NCBI RefSeq assembly: GCF_000189635.1
Contig: NW_002476483.1
Location: 41,117-105,116, forward strand
DNA from: Tetrahymena thermophila SB210
Lineage: Eukaryota; Ciliophora; Oligohymenophorea; Hymenostomatida; Tetrahymenidae
Reading direction: 5' to 3'
Length of the DNA stretch: 64,000 nucleotides
Shown here: one piece after another, positions 12,604-25,529 of the stretch
How positions within the stretch are numbered: the first letter of the stretch is position 1
How the letters are laid out: each line of letters begins with the position of its first letter
Position numbers and translations under genes: made by a program
The notes under the pieces: generated by a model
Told to the model about the DNA's origin: nothing
Databases searched by the model: none
What the model saw: the letters and a program-made list of their open reading frames with translations, nothing else

Positions 12604-15600
12604 CAATCTTATTACTACTAAAATAAAGAAATTAAATTTTAATCGCTTTAAAATAAAATTATTTTTTACATATTCAAATACCTCCTCTTTCATCAATACT
12701 TTTTCATCATCTGAAATTGGTTTATATTCAAATTATTGCATTAATCTTTCATTGCTGATGAAATTTTATTATGATATATCATAAATTAAAGCTACGAATT
12801 TGTCATAACATTCCTTAATTTCTGATTACTTGTTTATCAAGTCAATATCTTAATCATCATTTAAATAAATTTATATCATTGAGTATTTGAGTGTATTCAT
12901 TAGAAATTTAGGATTTCTAGCTTAATTTTTTTACAAAATTTACTTATACAAAAGCTCATCTCTAACATTTTATAGATTTGAATCATAGTCTTTATCTAAA
13001 TAGTTCTTCAAAAAACCGAATGAAAATCCTCTACGGAAAATCTTTGAGATCGTATTTTTTGTTTCTTTTTTATTTAAATGAGACTCACCTTCTTAAAATA
13101 ATTTTTTTTAATCTCCTTAATCTTAGACATTTTTAGTTAAAAGTACCATTGTACCTAAAAAGAAAGAATCACTTTGCATCTTGCCAGAACATATCTATAA
13201 TTTTTTAAATAGAGATAATAGTGGCTAATTAATACCATCAATGTCACAGAAAACAATAGTAATGTCACTGATACTTGTTATTTACTATAACAATTTAACC
13301 TCTTCATCATCAGTCCTTCTAATTGAAAATAATCCTTCGCAATCCAGAACTAAAATAAGTTTATCATCTACTTTTGAAAGCCCCATCCATATACCATCTG
13401 TGCATCTTGAAGCTGAAACACCAAATCTAGTACCAAACATTCTATTTAATTAAGAGCTTTTACCAACTGATTGACGTCCACACATAGAAACTGTATATAC
13501 ATCTTAGTTCTAAGATTAAATTAAGCTTTCAATCCATCCAAACGATATTTACTTTTTGATTTATTCAATTTAATCTTCTACTTCTGGGATATTCATTAAA
13601 TCTTATTTAAATAAACCATCCTTTAAAGGCAAGTAATTAGCTTACTAAATAGTAGTAATCTATATAGGAATTCTTGTTTACATAATAAATTATAAATCTT
13701 AGCATTTAATAGAATCAGTATTCTATATCATAGAGTCTAGCTTGTTTATCAAAAGATCTATATTATTAAAGCAATTTTTTTCACTATTAGTTATCTTAAA
13801 TTATATATATTTTTGCAACATACACTTATTGAAATACTCCTCTATTTATTTTCCGAAATTCTGAATGTGATTATCTAAACTATTTTCATAAAAAAATAAC
13901 TAATCAACTTGATTTGGGCATCCAATTAATTTATAATTGTTTCCATAATAAACCATTGATTATATAATTTTATCAATTACTATATTGCCAATTTTAGCTT
14001 TAACAACACTTAAATTGCTGTTATTATCAGAATCGTCTAAATCTTCAATACCTTAAATTAAATAACACTCATATTCATTATTTTCATAAAGAGTGACCAA
14101 TAAACTCGCGTTTTCAATTATGATAAGTTTAAAATTTAAAAGATTTTCTTTCAGAGGAATTTAATGCTTAACAATATAGTTATGATTTGTTAAATATATA
14201 CACTTTTCTGTTTAAAAAAAGTAAAAGTCTCCTTCAAATGTATTTTTAATTGATTGAATATCACCAGACTCTTCATGTTGTATATTTTAAATCGCTATAA
14301 CTCCATCATTTGATATTTCTCTAGATAACTCAAATCTAATTTCTTTTAGTTCGCCACTTATAAAAAATTCATAGAATTATTTCTTCTTTTTTTCATATAG
14401 AATTATTACGTTATTTTTTTCATTAAGAATAATGCAAGAATCAACTCTTTCTATAGTATTTCCATATTATGTTTGTTAATAATATATATTTTTATCCAAT
14501 CTTCCTTCTTCAAAAGTATAATCTGACTTAATTTTTCCTAAAGAGTTCTTTTTAGTATCGTTTGCAAAAATAATCCACTATCTAGAATATTAATTTATAA
14601 ATATAGAAATGTCTGTACTACCTGAAACCTAAAATGCATATTAAATGCCATTATAATTTTTTTTCTTTGTTTAAATGCAAATATAGGTTCTATGCTTTGA
14701 CTTATCAGGTTCTTATTTATTATTAAATATAAGATAATCTACTTATTCATCAAATGATATGTAATCAATTAATTAGTGTGCTTAATCATTCAAAACTATT
14801 TTTTAAATTTTGTAATTGATGCTTAAATAAACTTCTTTTTTTGAAGGGTCATAAGTAAATTGTAAAGGATAAATGAATATTCTTTTTTCTTTAAATTGTG
14901 TAAATTAATCAAATATTTAGTCAATTTAATTTAAAAAGTCTTCTTTTGTATAAATCATAAATTAATTTATTAATTCTCTCATATCAATTATATTAGATAT
15001 TAATTATAAGGTAATATTAAAAATATCATCTAATAAGAATTCAACAATTTATTTTTTAAATGAAAAATGTTCGAATTTAGCAAGTAAGTAATTTAGAATT
15101 TCATCTTAAGTATATTTAAAATATTTATAAAACTATCTTATATATGTTGAGAAGTTGGAAAATTTAATTTGTTTATTCTTTTATTATGACTCTTAATTGA
15201 TTTTATTAATTATCTCTTTTAATTTTTTACTACTTAATTATTAATATGAGTATTAATAAAACTAATTTATCGCTTTTTGAACTTTTTTGTGGATTTTATC
15301 AATCACTATTTTACAATTTAAGCAATCTTTACAGTAAACTTTACCTTAGCAATTACATTGTAGATTTTTAAAATATTAAAAATTTTAATTAAAATTATAT
15401 GAATTATATTAGAAATCCCAATTTTAAAATTAGGTACAAAAACGCTAACCTAAATTCTATCTTTAAGAATAAGCACCAGCTTATTAATTTTATAAAAGAC
15501 CTTCACTTTAATTGTTTTCAAATAATAATATGTCATTCAATATTTTTTTTTCTTAAAGAAGATTCTACTAATTTTAAATCTGATTAATAAATGTTTCATA

Positions 15601-18348
15601 TATTTATTCAATTTATTTAAATGATTGTGTATGTTTAATAAAAATATTTTAAATAATATTTTTTTTCTCTTTAATTTTATCAATATCAACAAATTTGTAA
15701 AGATTATTTATATTGAATAGTTCATTTATAAATTCCTTATTTTTTTAGATTTATTTTTTGTGTGTTTCTACATTGTTAAAATCTAAAATATTATCAAATT
15801 ATAATTCATGAATGACCATAGAATTATTTTAATCATTAGATAATAAAACCTAACCTTACTCTTTAAAATTAGAATTTATTTTAATTTACTTCAAAAAAAT
15901 AGAAGATCTATCCTTGTATTGCTTCGGAGGAACAAAACACTAGAATTGCCCAAATGGATTATTATCACTCCACAAAGAAACTTACTTTTGATTCAAGCAT
16001 GTAATCAGTATAGAGCAACTATCTAAGAGGAAACGTATGTATAATTAGCTTTCTTCATTATCAAATACATCTCCTTCAAAAGCATTTTTTTATTCTTATA
16101 AAATTAAAAATACTAACTACCCATCTGTAACAGCCACTAGTTTATCATAATCTTGAGATATATATTGGTCTAAGTCAATCAACTATGGAGAACTAGGGTA
16201 ATATGATTAAATTATTTTAATTGCAAGCTTAAAATCTCCATATAACCCAATAGTTTTTACTTCATTTTATTTTAGTTAATTAATTAATTCCTAAACATTT
16301 TAAAAGTCACATATAACTTTTAGGCTCATTGTATCAAGGCAATAGTCTTTTTGCTGATATACTAAAGTGTAGATTTTACTTAAACTTTAATCTTTTTTAT
16401 AAATTCTCTCATTTATTTAAATTACTTCTTTTTATTAATTCTACTCTTTATTTAATATTTTAATATCTTCAAGTAAAACCTTATATTGAGTTAAAAAGCT
16501 CTTAGCTTAGCTTATAATTTTCCTTTCTTTTATTCCACTAAGTTCTAAATTTTCTATAAATGATAATATCTTTTATTCGTTTAATTATGTATCTAGTTTA
16601 GCCGTTTCTTTTAAATAACAAAGTAGCTTATTAAGAGTAGTATGATGATTCTTAACCCAATCTAGTTACGATATTTCATTAACATTTTTAATAAAATCAT
16701 CTATAAGATATTTCTTTTAGGCTATTTATTATTGAATATTGCTTTCATCAGTTTTTATTAACTTTTAATATTCTAAAGAAAGAAGATTTATTGCATTAAT
16801 TATTTTTTTTTCATTATTTTTGCTTACTTCTGCTTACTTAATTATGCTAAGAACTGTTTCTTCATCTATTTTTTTATTTTATTTTATTATATCTTTGCAA
16901 TAAGAATTTAGCTTTTCTAGAATTTCTTTATGGACTTAATTCCAATCTAATTAGCATATTTCATTAATTTAAAGAATCAAATTTTTGATAAAGTTTTCAT
17001 AAAGATCTGTTTCAGTTTATAACTAAGCATCATCTCCTTAACTTGAAAATATTTACTTGTATTCACTGATAAAATTATTTATATGAAGCTAAACCTGATT
17101 TTCTTTTGACCTGCTAAGTTCTGCATTTTCAATAATATTGAGGATCTTTTCTTCAGATATTTATTAATTTTTTCCAATACTAATTTAAATGTAATTAATT
17201 AGCTCTGTAAGTATATCTTTATTTGTTTATGTCCAGTCTTTTTAAGTTATTTAGCTAATTTATTCAATTAATTCATTGATGAGCATCTCCTTCTTGCTAA
17301 TTAATTATTTCTCTGAAAGTACTTTAAGTTCCTAAATCTTGACCACCTACTCATTAATAGCCTCTTTTATTTTCATTATTTCATCACTAAACTTTTTCAT
17401 TTCAGCTTTAATGCTTTTTTCTTGTTTTCTTGCTAGATCAAAACTTTAAATAATCTTTTCTATGTGCTCTGATTCATTTTACAAATTATTATCTAAAGAT
17501 AATTTTCCAACTAATAAGTTTACATCATCCATATTGATCTATTTACATTAATCATTAAGCTATTTCACAACATACTCTTAGAATTAATTGATAAGTAGGT
17601 TTATTTAATTTTAGAGTTCTTAAATTTTTGTTTAAATTGCACATATCTAATTATTTTAAACAGAAGTTTCTTTATTATTAATTTCAACATCTGTAACTAT
17701 TTTTGTACTTTTTCCCTCCTGCATTTAAGTATTTTTTTATTTTTAAAGTACTATTTACTCTTTGTTTTCCTTCTAATCTACCATAAGCTCTTCTTAGGTC
17801 TTTAACATTTAGTTAGTCTGATTTGTTTTAAGGTGAACATTTTCAAAAATATCCTATAATTCTGATTCACTTTAATTTGAATTATCTACTTTTGTAGCTA
17901 AGTAATTTAGAGACTAATCCAGATGAAAATAATTGGCTGTTTCCAAATTTGGCTTAATTATTTAAGATACTTTATCAAAGTCTTCATTATGAATTTTTTA
18001 GTGTTTTTCATAGATTATTTACTTATTTTTTACACAAGTATTTGAAGTAGTTGAGTAATTAATAGATTCATTCAAATTTCGTTCAATTTTTTATCTTTGA
18101 GCTAAATATCTCAAATGATATTCATTAGCTATTGATACAATCAGATTTAATTACTTTTCTTCTAGAATTTCATTAAACTTATCTTAAATTGATTCTAACG
18201 AAATACAGGCTTAATTTAAAATTTCCAAGAGCTACATTGAAATGTCTTGTTTTTCTAATTAGAGTGCTTCTAGTATTCTATCTAAGAATTCACCTTATAT
18301 TTTTTCTAAGTCTTGTATTCCTTATGTCTGATAGTCAATATTCTACAT
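9728..18348 (-). CDS. Very large VLIG/GBP-like GTPase with Cys/His-rich region and C-terminal vWA domain
   Basis: Start ATG is at 18346-18348 and the final TGA at 9728-9730. The first ~450 residues are glutamine-rich and helical, with long coiled-coil stretches. Near residue 1620 (13480 to 13330) there is a P-loop, GRQSVGKSSQLNRMFG, then VSASRCTDGIWMGL and LDCEGL, the pattern of VLIG/guanylate-binding GTPases. An intron of 52 bp (12618-12669) precedes an Asp run. From about 11700 to 10400 comes a region with many CxxC and CxxxH pairs resembling NF-X1-type zinc clusters. The end is a vWA domain with the metal site DTTGSMGWAM (about 10350). Open frames are long throughout, but the joins between 12120 and 12620 are unresolved, so this could be two adjacent genes (18348-~12350 and ~12160-9728). 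The middle, 13500-17200, was read in part only. Function is inferred: a cytosolic GTP-dependent scaffold, perhaps for proteins or membranes. Confidence 0.65.
12576..12603 (+). repeat. (CAT)n microsatellite encoding an Asp run
   Basis: About nine CAT triplets on the plus strand read as a run of nine Asp codons (GAT) on the minus strand, just after the 12618-12669 intron of the GTPase/vWA gene. Confidence 0.85.
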
Positions 18349-20163
18349 TTTTATTGATATTTGCTATTTTAGCTTGCTATTTAATTAATTAATAAATATT
18401 ATATCCGATATGAAAAAAGTGGTTTTTTTTAAACCAAAAATCTATTGCCTTTTTATGCAAGAAATTTAATATAAAGATATGAAATGACAGCATATAAAAG
18501 TAAAATACGTATTCTATAATAATTAATAATAGACGTAGAGAGCAATTATTAGATAAATCAATCGATAGATATTAATTTCTCGTATTAATATTTTTATTAT
18601 AAAAAAAATAATCTAATTGTGGAAATAAAGATGATTAAATTAAATTACTTGGGGGCTTTTTAAGAAAAATCAAAAAGAAAAATTACACAATTTTAGAAAT
18701 CAATATTTAGATATAGATCAATTAATTGTAAGGTTATTATAATAAATTACATTGAGAAAGAGTGGCTATAAGTATATTTTAAGTGGCTCAGATTTTCAGA
18801 TAGATAGAAAGAAGAAAATCAAAACCTCATTTAGAATCTATATGTATTGAATTAGAAAAACAAACAGCATTATATTTTAAAATAAAGAATATAAGAGTTA
18901 TTTATTATAAATAAATAATTTATCCTTAAATAAATTCAATTTTATAAAAAAGATAACATTATCTTATATCATTATTAACAAACATATAAAAATAAACTTA
19001 AAAAGCAATTATAAGATAAATTAATTGATGTATATTAATTAATATATGAAATCAAATACTATTATTTATATTTTTTTTTAAATTTAATTGCTGAAAAAAG
19101 ATGATTAGATAATTTGAGGAGGGGACTTTTTAAAAAAATAAAAAAAAACAAATTATTCACAATATTAAATTTTCTATTTTATTTTAGAGATATTTTGATT
19201 AAACTATTTTTTTTTTACCTAAATGAATAAATTGTTTTTTTATTTATTTTTAATAAAAAATCAATACATACATCCATTCTCTATTAGAAATAATTAGAAA
19301 ATAAATATTTAGTTAGATATTAACTTAATTAATTGTATTATTTAGAAAAAATTATATTTATTAAAACTTTAAATTTTCTAATTGAATTTTACAAACAAAA
19401 AGATAATAAATATATACATATATTATTAATTAATTTGTTTATAAGAAGAAGGATAAAAATTAGCTCAAACTAGATTTAAAGATGAATATATTCTTTAATC
19501 TATTTCACTCATACTACTTTTATCTTAACATCTGATTATGAATTTGTTGATTTGATTTAGTTCTTATTCCTTGGATTTTTACATAAAGTATTAACTCTCT
19601 AAGTAATTTAGTCCATTTATATTTCCTTTTGCTTTATAACAACAAAAAAATATTAAAATATTTATTTTGCTTAATAAAATTTTATTTATATTAATTAAAT
19701 TACTGAAATTAAAACTTAATGTAGAATTCTTGGAAGAAGAACAATTTGGTGAGAATCCAGTTATTTTAAGGGTCGCTAGTTAATCACTAGTAAATAAAAT
19801 CATGATCGCTTTCTTTAAAAATATTATATCTTAATAGAGCTACAAGATATCCACACTCTAGTTTACTTACTCTTCTATTTATCTTTTTTCCTAAACATTT
19901 AATCCAATAGATTATAAGTGATTTTGATATTTCCAAATCCTATTTATATTTATTATTAATAGATTAAAATTTATTTCAATATTTATTATACAAATCAAAA
20001 TTAATTAAGAAATAGATGATATGTATGATTACTATTCAATATCCCCACAAATTATTTAATTTAAAAAAAATATTTTAAAAAGCTAAAATTATTTTAGGAG
20101 GTTATTTATTTATTTAATTTGATAATGAAGAATAAATAAATAAATAAATAAATAAAATATTAC
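18349..20163. other. Intergenic with a diverged duplicated block; may hold 3' exons of the next gene
   Basis: Two similar blocks lie at about 18535-18715 and 19000-19175. Both run from gcaattat-agataaat, through an AT stretch, to aaagatgatta, a G-rich spot and a ctttttaa run. On the minus strand 19500-19650 and 19770-19960 contain short coding-like frames that could be 3' exons of the membrane protein starting at 21872, but no consistent splice phase was found. Confidence 0.5.
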
Positions 20164-21872
20164 TTAAAGCCAAAAATGATTTTTTGTATTTTTGTAAGTA
20201 AGTGCTTATTAAAAAAAGAATTATATTTGATAGTTTGTTATTCTGCAATACTATTTTTCAAGACAAAGTCATAGGTAGATTATTCTTTTTTAATACTAAG
20301 AGGTGAACTATTTATTTATTTTTGATTTTGATAAGTCAACGAATTATTCTTTTTTTGTTAATTTATTTTAGCAAATGGCAGGCTGAGATTTGGAGAGTCA
20401 TCTTTTAAATTAGATAAATTAGTAATTTAACTATTTTAATCTTATTTTTTACAAAGATTTCCTTTTTAAACGAGACTTGTCCTTTGTGTTTTATTTGAAT
20501 AACTCTTTTTAATCTTGAGTTGTTCAGTACCTTACCAATGAACTTCTTTAGTTGCATCATAAAAGCTATTTAAATCGTTTCTCAGCTTAGTGCTTTTTGT
20601 AGCTGACTGAAAATTGTCAATAAAAGTGCTTTGAAAGCAAGGAACAAGGATAGATTAGGCGTTGTCAGTTTCTTGCATTTATTATTGTTGCTCAGGTATT
20701 TCTTCTATATCTACTTCTTCTAATTCTTTGCCTTTTGTTTGTATCTAATTGCATGTTGGAGAGTCCTTTCCAGAATCTTAGTCTTTACATAGTAATTTAT
20801 TTATTTTTAATATATTTTCATATGTACCTTAATGAAAATTCTGTAAATAAAGAAGAAAAAAGTCTTCTTTAATCAGTTTCTATGCAAAATATTTTGCTAC
20901 AACTCCAATCAGCATAAGAAGGGCTAAGGTACTATTGCAAACAGCTAATATTTCAGGAAATGTATGAAATTGAATTTGAAAATAAGTAACTATTTCATCC
21001 ATTTAGATAGAAGCTTGCAAAATATTGGCTGAATCTGTCATATTTTTAAAGGTTTAATAATCAAACACTTAAGTTACAAGTTCATAATTTAAAGGAGAAG
21101 TAAACGTAGATTCTTGTTGAATTAGCGATCCTTGCTGTATTTTTGTTTTTTATTATTGTGTTTTCAATTTACTGTAAATAAATTAACCTGAATAAGTGTT
21201 TATATTAATCTTTCTGAAGTTAGTTTGAACCATTTATGAGCTTGTATTGAACTAAGAAGTAAATAATTTTAAATGGAAATTCCCACTTAGATTATTAATA
21301 ACTTAATCTATTTCTTCTGGACTAGCACAATTATCAGGAATGGTTGTCTTTGCAGAGTCTGTGTCTTGGCATCTATACAATAGAATATCAATTCTTGAAA
21401 GAATGTTAGATAAAGAGTTCAACGTCAAGGTGTAGTTCTATAACTGTGTAAAATCTAAGCACTTAAATCCCTACAATTGAGGATTTGTACAATCAGTGAT
21501 GTTTAATTGAATCAGATTAACACTAGTGTTTCCTATATACTCAAAAAATGGCAAGTATACTAAATAGGTTTTATTTTATTCTTTTTCTAGTACATCAATA
21601 CCTTAATTAACTTTATGCTCAAACCTAAATCCAACTAAATCGTTATGCAGGTCTACACTGATTTCATTATTAGTAACAAAACTCTAAGCAATAAATTTAG
21701 GATCAATTGAATTAGAGAAATATAAAATTAGATTATAAATGAAATAGGCTACCGTAGCTAAAAATATGGCAGTTGAGAGCAATCCTCCTATTTTGGTTCT
21801 TTTTCTTTGCTACTAATTGCCTATATTAAACTAAAAAGGCGATGACAAAAAGTCTAAATTTTCAAAAACCAT
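20164..21872 (-). CDS. Ciliate transmembrane protein, two-TM type with large lumenal/extracellular loop
   Basis: ATG is at 21870-21872. The main exon runs to 20164, where a GTAATATTTT donor follows GGCTTTAA. Residues ~30-50 hold a membrane helix (GGLLSTAIFLATVAYFIYN) after a short basic N-terminus. A loop of ~290 residues with several cysteines and N-glycosylation sites follows, then a second helix (ILAVCNSTLALLMLIGVVAK) and a cytosolic glutamine- and lysine-rich tail ending in KIQKIIFGF. This layout is common in large families of unnamed Tetrahymena membrane proteins; no function is known to me. The 3' end is unresolved: reading through an in-frame 81-nt intron-like stretch stops near 20020, while further short exons may lie between 19500 and 20000. 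Confidence 0.7.
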
Positions 21873-23211
21873 ATCAATCAATCAAACAATATCAATTAGT
21901 AATTTTTGATTCTACTTTGTTTTTTAACATTAATTAATTTATAGTAAAAGTATTAATCCAATCTAATTTAGGAGTAAACAAATAAATCAATAACTGGAAG
22001 CCTATTTCTGCGTGCATGTAATATATAATTAATTATAGTAAAAGCAAAAAATAAAAGAACTAACAATGAAAAGTTCACTTTATTATTAATAAAAACTAAA
22101 TAATTTAAAAATAAAAATTTCATTCATTTTTAAACTATTTCTTTGATATTTTTCCATAAATTTTTACATATCACAAAAATAAATATGATCCTTTTAAAAA
22201 TAAACATTAACAAATAACACAAATTCACTCAAACTTTGATATTAATCATATATAAAACATAAATATATTATATGCTTTATCAGAAGAATGTTTTATAATA
22301 AACAAAACAAAACACAACACAACACAACACAACACACCGCAACTAACTTAAATTTGTACTGTTTTTCTGTTATTTTATATTAATTAATATAATTAATTTA
22401 AATTTTTGCTTAACTCGATTAATATCCATAATTTTTAATTTTTGTTTGAAATAATTGTTTATTTATTTACCTTTCATTTTTATTATTATCATATTTTAAT
22501 CTGAATTCTTGCATTTTGTTGCCATTAAATTTTTTGGCTTATTTTTAAATTTTAGAAATAATTAATTCATATATTAAATGTGTAGAATTAATAAAAATGT
22601 AATACATTTTTTATTATTAATCATGATTTATTAGCTAGAAGATTTAGATTTTTTTATTTATTTTATGAGTAAACTAATATTCCAAACAAATTTAAGGAAT
22701 AATATTTATTTATTTATTTTAATTTTTATGAAGGGTATTCTTAAATGGCAATGCGCTAAACATGTAACACTAATTAATTTTTCATAATTAATATTCTTGA
22801 AGTTATTTATTTTAAACATTACTTAATATTTAAAATTATAATTGGAGAAAGAGATCAATCTCAAAACAACCATCCATTAATTTTTGAATGGAAAATGTAA
22901 TAAAATATTTTATTAATGGTCACCTTCCTTCCTATCTCCATTATTAAAATAAGAAACATTATTTTTGAAAGTTTGTAAATATGTATGTAACCTAGAAAAG
23001 TGTTTTGCCAATAAATTACTCAAAACTTTCAAATTAAAATATTTATGTTTCAAAATAATAATTTCATATTGAATTTAAAAAAATTAATTTAATTTTTAAA
23101 ATGGAAAATTATAATAAAAAAACAAAAAAATTATTTTAAACTAATCTCTAAAAAAATCGTAAAACAAAAACACATGAAATTGGTATAGATAAATTTATGA
23201 TATTATTAGAA
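21873..23211. other. Intergenic, 5' flank of membrane-protein gene
   Basis: AT-rich with an (ACAAC)n-like tract at about 22298-22340. No open frame or RNA gene recognised. Homology to 200-286 begins just below the stop at 23212. Confidence 0.6.
22298..22340 (+). repeat. AACAA/ACAAC pentanucleotide microsatellite
   Basis: Runs of AACAA then CACAA, about eight units in all, C-rich against the surrounding sequence. Confidence 0.8.
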
Positions 23212-24483
23212 TCACCAAAGCTCGAATTGATATACTTTTTTAATCTATTTAATGAAGATTTAAGAATTTGAGTAATACATTTGAATTGCTAAGAAATGAG
23301 GTTCATTTAATTTTATAGAACTCCAATCTTTGATGGAGTTAATATTATCGCCAAATTTCCACCTACAGACTTTTTCATTCAAGCAAACTTGCAATTTAAT
23401 TTGATGATTACATTGATAGTCATTATTGATCTATATTCCTCTATCCACCTTTAAATTCATTGATGAAGAATTGTAAACCAATGGAATATGACTGCTGTAG
23501 TTACAAGTATATACAGTATTTATAATTGACAAAGGACATATTCCAATATATACTGTGTGCTCAGGTTTAGCTCTATAAGTCTCAAGCAAAATTTCATACC
23601 TTTCATCTTTAAGTAGATTTAAGTCCAAGTAATATTAGCAATTTTGGTCTTTCAAATTTATCATTTCTAGTTCGTTTTACTTATTCAACTCAACAGATAA
23701 GTCACCATTGCAAACTTAATACTCAGATTTTTTAATCATTTCCAAAGAAATCTTTTGAGAACCTAGAATTATTTTTAAATCATCAAACTTGTCTTTCATC
23801 TCTTGAGGAATGCTATATTTAAACTACTCAGAGCTTTCAACAAATTTCTAGAGATTTTTTGGAAAGGACATTACAATATCTTATTAGCTATTTATCTCAC
23901 TTTGGTAAGCTTAAGCATACTTAAAGACTTCCTCTTCAAACTTTTTATTCTCTGACTAAAACTTTGAAATTAGACCTGTTATCTCTTCCTCCAATTTATT
24001 TCTGTCTTTTTCGCTCTTAGTGAGACACTCTTTCAAATCAGATTAAAATTAGTGCTATAAATAGAGGGCTTTTAGATTTTTGTTTTAATCTTCAAGCTTT
24101 TTCAAACTGGCAGCCATCTTGACTATTTAATTATCTATATATTAATTAATCTCCTTTTTGAAATTAATTAAAGTTTCTTAGAAGAAGTGAGAAATGGCAC
24201 TTTCATGATTGGTACTGAATATGATACTGAATAGCTCTTTGTTCTAAGGATTCTCAAACCTAAGCCATTTATTTATGAACTAGTAATTAGAGCTGTTAAA
24301 AACCTCCTTAATTTATAAAACATTCTAACTTGGATACTACTGCTCGAAAACACATTCATAGCAAAAGAGCTTCTGTTTGCACAGAGGATCAATGTTTATT
24401 AGCTCCAAAAACTTGTTTTCATGGACTGGACAAACTATATTAGTGATTTACTCTAGTTTATTCTGACTACTTTTTGAACTCAT
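23212..24483 (-). CDS. B-box-like zinc/coiled-coil protein, TRIM-like layout
   Basis: Single exon of 424 codons from ATG 24481-24483 to TGA 23212-23214, open throughout in the ciliate code. Residues ~18-48 have a Cys/His cluster, CPVHENKFLELINIDPLC then CYEC, spaced like a B-box. Residues ~125-270 are a charged coiled coil. The last ~140 residues are rich in beta-prone and aromatic positions, with several cysteines (TVYIGICPLSIINTVYTC). The order B-box, coiled coil, beta domain resembles TRIM-type ubiquitin ligases, but no RING finger is present, so enzymatic function is not supported. A truncated relative lies at 287-1205. I do not recognise the exact family. Confidence 0.7.
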
Positions 24484-25529
24484 TTTTTATTTTTTTTGCT
24501 GTGTTTTATGCTTTGTTTTTTATAGCAGATAATATCTTAAATTCTACTTAGCAAAAGGTTATCAAATATAGTTGAAATCCTAAATATATATAGAGAGAAA
24601 ACAAATAAAATCTGATTAAATAGTTAATCTATTCTATATTATTGTAGAAAGATAATTTGTCTAGATTAATAATCTTAAATAAATAAATAAACAGAATATT
24701 CTTAAATAATAAACAATCACCACCAACCATTAGAAAGAATTTTAAAGAAATAAATAACAAATTAATAATAAAATCAGCATTAGCTTTTAAAGGTTTGTAT
24801 GGATTTATTTTAAATCAATAATTTATTTATTTTAAACAAAAAATATATTATTTTAAAAATATTAATTAGTAAGTAAAGCTTCTACTTAAAAAAGTTTTAA
24901 ATTTTACAAAAATCATTAAAAGAATAGATGGAAGAAATAAAGATAATAGTATTTTTTTAATTTATTAAATATTATTAAACAAATTTTAGATAGATTGTCC
25001 TTTTATGATATGATTTACTTAGTAAAAATTATTCGTTTGTTCTCAGTAAACAAACAATTAAATATTTCTTTTATGATATTTAATTTTTTATTTGCAATGC
25101 AAATACATATTTATTTGATTTTTAATAAACACTTTTTAATATAAAATTTTTTAAAAAAACTAAAAAAAAGTTTCTAAATAGGTTAAAATTACTTTTCAAA
25201 AAAATTGTTAAAAAACATAAATATATTAATTTTATAATTTTTGAAAATTATCTTTTTTTTAATTAATTTGACAATTTTTTTAAATATATTTCTATTTTTT
25301 TTTCTAATTAGACTTTAAAAAAAATTGTTTTGTCTTTCAGTTAAACCAAACCATTCACTGAATAATAATCAGAACTAAATATTTTTTCAAAAGAAAAGCA
25401 ACATAAATTAGTTTTGATATAAATTTTTTAATTCAAAAGAGTTTTTTTTTGGAGAGCACTTTTACAAAGATTCATCCATCCATATATATTAACTAATTAT
25501 GTTTTTTTTACTTAAAATTTTTATTAAGC
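24484..25529. other. Intergenic; 5' flank duplicated at 1206-1850
   Basis: The first ~700 bp match 1206-1850 in the same orientation. It should hold the promoter of the 23.2-24.5 kb gene and the 3' flank of the next minus-strand gene. No coding frame seen. Confidence 0.6.

Noticed and set aside
12560-12610. CRISPR-like or regulatory CAT repeat
   Set aside because: It is a simple triplet repeat that codes for aspartates in frame.
9890-13453. Plus-strand open frames at 9890-10102, 11263-11541 and 13241-13453
   Set aside because: They lie opposite the Cys-rich, vWA and GTPase coding sequence on the minus strand, whose motifs are clear.
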